Source: Berberis thunbergii (taxonomy: Eukaryota; Streptophyta; Magnoliopsida; Ranunculales; Berberidaceae). Taken from it: a stretch of DNA of 64,000 nucleotides. Location of the stretch: contig QNQO01000454.1 of NCBI GenBank assembly GCA_003290165.1, positions 466,001 to 530,000 on the forward strand. The letters are read 5' to 3'. A program made the translations under genes and the position numbers. The notes below the pieces were generated by a model. It worked only from the letters and a program-made list of their open reading frames with translations. It searched no databases and was not told the DNA's origin. Shown piece by piece: positions 56,063 through 64,000 of the stretch (positions are counted from its first letter, which is position 1; the number at the start of each line of letters is the position of its first letter).

Positions 56063-57369
56063 TTCTACACACACAAAAAATTAAAAGATTAACTTTAGTC
56101 ATTGACCAAAGGAATCTAAATTGCTAAATTTCTTGAAAATGATTGACCAATCTAATGAACTTCAATTCATCCAGTTGTGCTGTTGTATTTGTTATGGTAC
56201 ACTATACAATGTTTCATTGACCTTCTTTCTACATTCCCAATCCAACTCAATTACTTGAGTTACATTGGATCTCCTATCCAAACTAATTGTTTCTAAAATA
56301 CCACAATCATGCTTATTGCTGATCTTAGAAAAAACAAAATAAAAATATATAAGGACAAACTAACAAAGTACAAAACTACAACTGATCTTAGATAATGGAT
56401 TGGAGCAGATCAGACTATAATCTGATCCAGATGTATGTTCATCTTATATATGGAGAGCCAACGGTGCAGTCATGTTGGCCATGCAAGCCATTGCTCTCAA
56501 ACATAATTAGACTAAAGTCATGTGATTTTATGATCAGTAACATGTAACCAGTGCTGAACATGAGAGCTCTTGTAGCTCATCAACGTAATAAGGATGTTTT
56601 GGTTTGACCTCTGATATATAAATATAGTTTGATAACTTTTAAAAAAAACAAAAAAGAGTACGACCGTATCTTTAAAAAAATGCATGGTATAGAAGCTAAA
56701 TCATGCATTCTTAAACTTCAATGTGGGCAAATAATCGTTGATCTAAGCTGAATGAAATATCAATCGAGGAGGAGTAAATGGCTCCTTTTCTCTCTGGCAT
56801 CATGCCTTGAAGACCCACCCCTTTGAGAAACAAATAAAGTTGGAGAAACAAAAATGCATGGTATAGAAGCTAAATCATGCATTCTTGCAACCAAATTTTG
56901 CCTCAAGGATTTAAAAGAGGGAAAACAAAATAAAGATTGTAAAGGGGTTTTAGTGACATTGCAGACTATGAGTTCTTCACCATTATCATACATCTCATCC
57001 AGTTTTGGTGTACGTAGGCAACCTTCCAAACCATGTAAGACTTTGGTGTTTTTTGTCAAGTCATTTTCTACTTTGTTCTTCTCACAACACTCTGAATGCA
57101 TCCAAGGAACTCTTAAGTTAATCAAATCAATATAGACTAAGGTTTAAATGTTGTATAATCTGTTTTTGCACAACTTTTCATGATGAGAAATGAAAACTAT
57201 CTCCACAACTCAGATAGGTGCGAAGTTCCCTACTAAAGGTAAACAACTTTTCATTGTCAGTTAAGTAGCTTTAGATCATACTTAATATCATTACTTTATA
57301 ATATAGCAATAAAAGAAGAAAAGAATGCAATGTAAATAACCAAATCAAGAATAATAAGGTTGTCAAACC
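56063..57369. other. 5' flank of TNPD; no gene recognised
   Basis: AT-rich sequence that would include the transposase promoter. A 30-base string (ATGCATGGTATAGAAGCTAAATCATGCATTCTT) occurs twice, near 56680 and 56853. A minus-strand open frame at 56760-57125 (LRVPWMHSECCEKNKVENDL) is unassigned. No CACTA subterminal repeats are seen here. Confidence 0.4.
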
Positions 57370-57570
57370 ATAAATCATGCCTTTGAAGAACTCCTTGAAT
57401 GCAAGTATTATTTTCAGCACAGGACTTGCATGACAAGCTGAATGGAAAAATGTAGCCAAAGACAACTTGCCAACTTCACTTACTGATCCACTCTTCATAG
57501 ATTCAAAGAAGATTAGAGAAGCCCATAAACAGTTGTCGGCAAGTCATCCTTGGCTGCACCATACATTCTG
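57370..57570 (-). pseudogene. Coding-like fragment, unrecognised
   Basis: The minus strand reads YGAAKDDLPTTVYGL, then, one frame over, IFFESMKSGSVSEVGKLSLA, then TFFHSACHASPVLKIILAF and KEFFKGM. The run is protein-like, with a frameshift in the middle. I do not recognise the family. It shares the orientation of the transposase and captured exons. Confidence 0.4.
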
Positions 57571-57877
57571 AGCCTACATGCAAGGCCATAGCTGAGAATG
57601 ACCAAAAAGAAAAGAGAGATGAAATGAAGAACAAAGAGATGAGTGGTTGACTTGAGTATAAGGGTAGGGACGGTCATAATAACATTGCCCTTAACGCCCA
57701 TTTAATTAATTACTCGTTCATCAAATTACCCAGCTCATCTCCTAACTCAGTTAATTAAGTTAAGCAACCTACCTACCAATCTTGAAGAAGAAAACAATAA
57801 CAATAATAATAATTGAAGATCACACACATCTCCTGATGAGTACAAACCTAGCTAATTACATTCTGTTATGAACTGAC

Positions 57878-57971
57878 CTTTTTGTGATGAAGTTTCTGCA
57901 GAATTTGAGAATCAAGCAGTGCACTCTCAGTACCAAGGTCAGAATGGATGAATTTCTGGATGTTTTGTAAC
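57878..57971 (-). pseudogene. Exon-like fragment, unrecognised
   Basis: This is a 94-base open exon with acceptor GCCAG and donor GTCAGT: LQNIQKFIHSDLGTESALLD then SQILQKLHHKK. The protein is unknown. It may belong with 57370-57570. Confidence 0.4.
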
Positions 57972-59176
57972 CTGGCAAGACACATTCAAGTCAAGAACAG
58001 TGGATTATTGAAGATACAGAACTTCATCAAGCATATACCATATATTTTCGAACGTGTATTGAAAAACTCCAAGCATAAACTTCATATAGGATATACCATA
58101 CAAAACTTCATCAAGCATAAACTCCAATTCCTATTCTAAATTATAATACATATATACATTTATGTGGACATATATACATATATACATTTGGTGGCCTTCT
58201 ATTCCTTCAGACAATATTATGTGGAATGCTGTAATCAGGGTGTTTCACTTCTAAAGCACCAAGTGAAGAGGAAAAGTAAAAATTCGCATGCATCACATAT
58301 ATTTTCTTTCTCAAGCAATATTGGATTTGTATCTTCTTCTGAGAAAAGAAAACTCATAAAATGACTAGATATTCAAACCCTCAACTGTAGTAACTTAATA
58401 AGAAGACTGACCAAATCCACCATAAGACACCCATAGGCAGTTACCTCATCGCTAAAAGCTATATCATCCCAGGTTTTCTGTTTATGTCTCAATTACTCCT
58501 ACTCTTCACTATTATAATAATGGATTGTTTATCCACAGTGCACACTATGCCACACAGCTAAGATTACGAGACTCGGAAAAAAATACATCCAAAAGGCCCA
58601 AAAGTAGCTATAACTTGTAGAAGGTACCTGTTTAGGTGTACATATTATAAACAAGAAGGTTTCCTGTACTTCTCCTAGAACCTAGATATTCCCAGCTATA
58701 GATGATACTACAATGCTTCTTAGCATATTCACACGCATAACCGATAATGATATATACAAAGTAATAGGTGACATAGCTCAGGGATACTTTCTAGGACTGT
58801 TATTTTTGAATCCTATGTGCATTTAGTGATCATACAAATGTTTCACTCTTATTAACAAGAGTATACATTTCTGCCATAACAAGAACTTGAAAACTTCAAA
58901 CGTAGAAGAGGACACATAAAACTCGTGGCTTTTCCTACATGGCCTGATGTTTGAAACTATTGAGGTCAAACATATTCCCAAAAATCGACAATATGGAAGA
59001 GGAATTAATAAATTATATGTTTGAAACAACTCTCTTATTTCTTGAATTCGTTGAACAGTTTACTCTTCACATGTTCACCTCTTGTTTTATTGAGATGTCA
59101 ATTTGTACTTCTAAATTCTAAGTTCTAAACCATCACAGTTCTAACTTATCCGATTGACTGCTCTCTGCTCTACTAG
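57972..59176. other. No gene recognised
   Basis: AT-rich sequence. A 20-base string CATAAACTTCATATAGGATA-type pair near 58020-58125 is locally repeated (ATACCATA...AACTTCATCAAGCATA twice). Otherwise nothing is seen. Confidence 0.4.
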
Positions 59177-59289
59177 GCATTCTTCTATATGAAATGCTTT
59201 ATGGATACACACCCTTCAGAGGAAATACGAGGCAAAAGACATTTGCTAATGTTCTGCAGAAGAAACTCAAATTTCCTGGAAGCATTTCG
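59177..59289 (+). pseudogene. Phototropin kinase-domain exon
   Basis: This is a 113-base exon with acceptor TACTAG and donor GTGAGA: ILLYEMLYGYTPFRGNTRQK, then TFANVLQKKLKFPGSIS. It is the AGC-kinase C-lobe segment specific to phototropins (PHOT1/PHOT2 blue-light receptors), namely YGYTPFRG followed by TRQKTFANVL. Neighbouring phototropin exons are not found on either side, so it is an isolated exon. It is on the plus strand, opposite to the other captured fragments. Confidence 0.85.
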
Positions 59290-61500
59290 GTGAGACTTTA
59301 CAAATCACTTATGTTCATTCCTTGTACTATTTCAGTAAATCGATGATTCTATGCAGAATAAAAGAATTTGATCACACAGATATGGTCAAATATGCAAAAG
59401 GGAACTAAGACATATAACAAATTCATGCTCCAATAAATAGACAGGAGAAGAAATGAACAGAAATACAATCTCTTCATATGACATCCATAACAAAGACTTC
59501 ATCAACATATAAGTAATTAATAACCACGATAATGCTAACAGAAGGAACACTAATTGAAAATTTGAAATTAGTTGAAACATCTCAAGTTAGTTGCCACTAA
59601 AGGACGCAAAACCACACTGTTCACAATATTACTAAGGCAAACATGGAGAAGTCCAATTCAAACTTGATCAATGACACAGATATCGTCAAGAAGTAATTCC
59701 AGTATGTGCAAATTGATAATTATAATATTTCATAGAGAGATTGCATCTATTCAGAGTATATGCGTAAACATAAAAGAAGAATGACACACAACCATTTACC
59801 AACCAGACTGAGTCCCCTGAATATTCCAGCGGAGTAAGATCTCTGATATAGAGCTACACAGGTCTCTGCTGTCCCCAAATTGGCAAATTCTGCCACCAGA
59901 CTTTTCTAAATACCCATTGCAAAGGAACAGCTGAGCAAACCCACCCCAAAGGACAACTGAACAACTTCTGGCTGAAATTTATAAAAATATGCAGGGAAGT
60001 TTGACTCTATCTGGACAAAATATCAGTTAAGCAATCAGTTTGATTCCCTTAACTAACACCTATACTGAACAAGGCCTTCCAATTGGAAGTCAGCCAAATT
60101 GTAAAACTCAAAGTAAAATCTGCACAAACTTACTTCAAACATACTCTTTCCTAGACTGAAGATTCAACTTCATTTATCCAAGTAATTGACCAGTGCACCA
60201 TTCCTTTGAAAGTGAAACATTTTAGGCTTTTACTTACCAGAGATAATCTAATATCTGGTCCTTGTGCATTGAGGGAAATTGTTCATTTTACACCTCTTGC
60301 ATGAAAACCATGCACCTACTCATTTCGTATTCCATCTCTTGAATTTTGGATCATCTCACTTTTATTTTACCCTTCAGATGGGTTCTACTGAATCTGTTGA
60401 AGTTTCATGGAGTGTGGTCTTACTTTTATTCTAGCCTTCAGATGGTTTCCACTGAAAGTGTTGAAGTTTCATGGAGTATAGTTATGAGCATGATATGAGT
60501 CATGATATGATGTCTGGGACTCCTAAGGTTTGTGCCACGTTGTCCTACTGTTGCCAGTTTAGACACTTGGAGAGGACAGGGTGAGTTTGTTAGCGATGTC
60601 AGGCTGTAAGCATTTTCTATTTTCGTGGTTTGATATTCTTCAGATAAACCATTAGGCAACACTCTAACTAATAATATGTACTGCCAGAGAATGGGATTAC
60701 ACCCCAAAATGGTGCATTCCTAGAATACTTACTGTTGATGGAAACACCCAGCTAATGGGTAAGTGTGGAAGGGGTAGTTGATAATAAGCAAATCGTTAAA
60801 ATGGTGAAGAGTCAATGGCAGGTTCCTTGAAAACATCACTCCAAAATGTAGCAATTCAAAAAAAAAAATTATCAATCAGCTCCAAGGGTTCTCAATTAAT
60901 CAATTATATAGAGCATGTAATAGATTGGTGGATAAGTTGGCCAGATATGGCTGGTCTTGAAGGAGTGAACATGTTCATCCTCCATTTGACTAAGGTGTCA
61001 GATGGACTATGCTTTGCAGGGCAGGTAGCAATGGATCTACACTAGACTTGTGTATGGGAATTCCAGAGCTATGCTATGTCTGGCTTCCTCTGGGTTGATC
61101 TTTCTTTCTAGAACAGTTAGGTTGCTCAACCTATGATAACTCTCTTCATTTATATTTTATTTTTAGGCCAGGCCTAGCCCTCCTCTTGTACATATTTTTC
61201 ATTTTTGTGGTTTACAAAAGGGTGGGGCCCTAATCCCAGTTTTTTCTTAAAAGAAAAATAAATAAAAAAATAAATTAAAATTTTGTGTAACTTCTAGGGT
61301 GAGTGGCATGTGCTTAGTGGCAATGGGAGGTGGCCGCAATGCAGCAATGGTCTTGTTCATGGCATGTCTGTGGCAGTGGTCATATGGTGGCCGCAATGGT
61401 CTTAGTCATGCTACGTCTGGGGCAGATTCATAAAGGGCAGTCAGGATCTGTGCTAAATAGAAATGACTTGCATATGTGCAGCATGGTTCTAACTTCTAAA
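59290..61500. other. No gene recognised; local duplications
   Basis: AT-rich. A ~62-bp direct duplication lies at 60357-60480 (CTTCAGATGG(G)TT...GTTGAAGTTTCATGGAGT twice). A 45-base string at 59752-59796 returns at 61511-61553. No coding signal. Confidence 0.45.
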
Positions 61501-61619
61501 TACCCGATTCAGAGTATATGCGTAAAAATAAAAGAAGAATGACACACAACCTTTGTTTTTTTATTAGGCTATTTTCGAACCCACACACAATGACACTATA
61601 TATAGGCTAAAAAGTCCAA

Positions 61620-62330
61620 ACCAAACAAGGAAAAAACTAATCTTAATAGGAAAGTGTTTCCATATTACTTTCCTTGTCCCCCAAGGAGAACTTTCTTGTT
61701 TTAACCAAACAAGGAAAGACTACTCCTCATTGTCTAAAAAAACATTGTGAGACTACGAGTTAAAACTCACCTATGTGCGAGGCTTATGGTCAACGAACTG
61801 AGGCTTATGCCTCATAAGTGTTTTAACAATTGATTAAATCAGTATCAATTGATTCAAATGATTTCACTTACACCTCATGCCTCAAGAAAGGGCCATGCCT
61901 TATTTCTCGATTGAGATTTTTCAAACCATGCTACTCCAACAGGAAAGTATTTTCATATTACTTCCTTGTCCCATAAAAATAGAGAACTTTCTTATTATTA
62001 CCAAACAAGAAAAGTTTACTCCTAAAAGGAAAGTATTTCCATATTACTTTCCTTTTCACATAAGAAAAATTTTCTTGATTTAACCAACAAGGAAACCTAC
62101 TCCAAATAAGAAATTATTTCCATATTATTTTCCTTTTCTCATAAGAGTTTCCGTATTTCCACTAGAAAAAGAAATTAGAAACCTTATTTTTCTTTTCCCA
62201 CAAGTAGATTTTCTTGTTTTAACCAAACAAGGAATCTACTCCAAATAAGAAAGTATTTCCATATTACTTTTCGTTTTTCATAGGAAGAGTTTCCTATTTC
62301 CAATAGAAGACGAAATTAGGAACCTTCTAA
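61620..62330. repeat. Degenerate tandem repeats (AACCAAACAAGGAAA...)
   Basis: Five or more units share (A)ACCAAACAAGGAAA-CTACTCC-AATA(A/G)GAAAGTATTTCCATATTACTTTCCTT, with units of roughly 60-140 bp. No ORF. It may be an LTR or MITE fragment expanded locally. Confidence 0.7.
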
Positions 62331-64000
62331 ATTCCGCCCCAAACCACAAGTTCCCAATAAGGAATACTCCTATATACGCAGAAAAATAAAAGAAGATTGT
62401 CTTGTTTGTTTTAATTTATTTTTATTTTTATTTTAAATCTTTATTTTTAGGCATAAATTTTATTTTATGGGATTTAGGAGTAAGTGATTTTGGATTTGGG
62501 AAAAATTGGTGGACATTTGAGACCTACGTGGTTTCAGGCACTAGGCAAGGCAATGACCTTGTCTTGGGCACCAAGCTTGCCTGGGCATTACCTAGCACCC
62601 TGGGCAAAAGGAAAGATGTCATGTTTAAATATATATTATATACATACAGTCACTTTTTAATTATTTTTTTAAATATTAGGTGTAGCCTAGGCTAAGCGAC
62701 GCCGGTGGAAGTCTATGACCCCGTCTAGGCATTGCCCATTTCTCACTCTATTTATGTAGTTAGTCTCCTCATTGAACAAGGATAAGGCAGGAAAATTTAA
62801 ATTTTCTGCAAATGGTAATTCGTTGTAGATTAGTATGTTTGGTGAATTATTGCATTGACTTATATATGCCTAAAGTAATTATGATGGATGTTATATATTA
62901 GTTTATTATTAATATTAAATAAGTGGGTTGGAGCCAACATTAGTAGTTTAAGGCTTTGCTTTCGTATTTAGAATTAGGGATTTCAATTCAATTAGTTGTT
63001 AGGGTTTCTATTTTGTTTAGGAAAATAGTTACTTGCTTAGTAAACTTAGGTTAATTAAAATAGATGCCACATGCACTATGAGAGACAAGTTTTCAAAGTT
63101 TAAAGATTGAACAATCCCGTCAGTCCCGACCTAGGATCCGATGAATCTCTATTTTTTGTGAAGAGGGGGAAAGGAGCAAGTAGCCAAGGCTCGAGAAACG
63201 AGTGGAGTATAGAGCCCGGTCTCCCCTCCTACTGAGATGAATCATTCCCTTGGCTTACGGGAGTGCTAGCTCTGTACTCTGTTCGGACCATAAGACTTGC
63301 TACATCTCCATTTCAATCTTTTGATTACAAACCTAATGGCTAAGAGCCAACGATCTCTGCCTAACGAAGGACAAACTAACAAGTAAAATTAGATAAGGAC
63401 GTAGTTTATTTGATTTTATTGTGTGATTAGGTCTCGCATACGAACCCTATAATTTGTGAGATTTAATGTTTTTAGTTGTTGATTATTCCACTGCAAAATA
63501 TACCTATCAAATTAGGTTAGGTCTTTGTTCTAGATGAGTAATTTTTTTTATAAAACCCTAGACGGTGTTTAACTCTTGTTTTGAAAAAAATCAAATTTTC
63601 ATATTTTCATAAAGTTCACTACACTAACCAATTGGGTACCATAGTATCTGATTATTATTGGATACAATGACCTGACTAGTGGTATAAATACTCAAGAGGA
63701 CGACAAGCCGGAGCATCCTACCTAACAAAAATGTTTATGGAGAATGAAGCTTGACCTAATCTTGCGAACCTAGGCCTTATCTACTCTTATATCTTTCTAG
63801 TGTAATTATACTTGGAAAATCATTGGCTGTAGCTAAAACATAAGAAGTGAACATTACAACTTTCTTTATTCTTTATATTTATGAAGAAGTTAATGAACGG
63901 GTAAAGTGATGCATAAATATATCAGAACATATGTAACCAGAGTATCCTAAAAAAATATATACACTACCCATCAACTGAAGAATGGGACATATTACATGCA
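62331..64000. other. No gene recognised
   Basis: AT-rich, with a more GC-balanced block at 63100-63400. GGCAAGGCAATGACC, GCTTGCCTGGGCATTACC and TAGGCATTGCCC (62530-62745) form a loose repeat of a kind seen in dispersed plant elements. No coding, tRNA or CACTA terminus is identified. Confidence 0.4.

Larger units (their letters stand above)
43183..56200 (-). mobile_element. CACTA (En/Spm-type) transposon carrying captured gene fragments; right end not seen
   Basis: The left terminus CACTACACCAAAAACCCCCA is followed by a subterminal repeat array. Captured exon fragments of at least four known gene families (44.6-50.3 kb) come next, then a TNPA-like gene (50.5-52.2 kb) and a TNPD gene (52.4-56.06 kb), all read on the minus strand. 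The opposite terminus (...TTTGGTGTAGTG) was not found before 64000. The true element may therefore extend to or past the window edge, or be truncated. The end coordinate given is only where transposase evidence stops. Confidence 0.85.

Noticed and set aside
63619..63640. CACTACACTAACC as the missing CACTA right end
   Set aside because: A right end should read as the reverse complement (...GGTGTAGTG). This string is in the left-end orientation, lacks the CAAAAACCCCC continuation, and has no subterminal repeats beside it.

Overview
This is a plant nuclear window, almost certainly a eudicot: it carries a plastid-type phosphoglycerate kinase gene with GT-AG introns, and Ty3/gypsy (Tat-like and chromovirus-like), TRIM, CACTA, hAT and LINE elements in nested layers. 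Only one region looks like a normal host gene, the 3' five exons of chloroplast-type PGK at the left edge (1230-3319). Its first exon is not in view, and an antisense LINE remnant (1-777) lies just upstream.

From 3728 to 25850 there is a minus-strand Tat-like LTR retrotransposon with gag and protease but no visible reverse transcriptase or integrase. It carries two ORFs antisense to gag: a long coiled-coil protein with a gypsy-type-transposase-like (PF04195-like) N-terminus (4656-7578), and a shorter conserved ORF (9853-10181). The element is interrupted by a complete TRIM (4961-5481, target duplication ACTAT), an unclassified ~1.9 kb insertion (11563-13436), a non-autonomous hAT (13540-14027, 8-bp target duplication) and a 9 kb Ty3/gypsy element (15870-24923) with 2.4 kb LTRs. 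A second Tat-like copy (31723-40620) repeats the layout: LTR, antisense ORF a, degenerate tandem repeats, antisense ORF b, protease, gag. Its 3' LTR holds another hAT (31788-32605).

Between the two Tat copies is a CACTA-type element truncated on its right (27140-30294). It has a duplicated terminus, many 'AGCGACGG...CCGTCGCT' subterminal palindromes and a GATC/GAAGAA minisatellite. A 1.1 kb piece of antisense ORF a follows in inverted orientation (30295-31397), forming a long inverted repeat with 34819-35925.

The most interesting region runs from 43183 to the right. A CACTA terminus with an array of 'GCAACGG/CCGTGGC' subterminal repeats is followed by splice-site-bounded exon fragments of unrelated host genes, all on the minus strand: a P5A-type cation ATPase, transportin-1, an AGO4-like Argonaute, an NHX-type Na+/H+ antiporter, and pieces I cannot name. 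Next come a TNPA-like/Ptta gene (50524-52167) and a nearly intact TNPD/TNP2 transposase gene (52433-56062). This is the anatomy of a gene-capturing (Pack-type) CACTA transposon. Its right terminus is not visible. A phototropin kinase exon (59177-59289) and two more coding-like shards (57.4-58.0 kb) may belong to the same element. The remainder to 64000 is AT-rich, repeat-bearing and without a recognisable gene.
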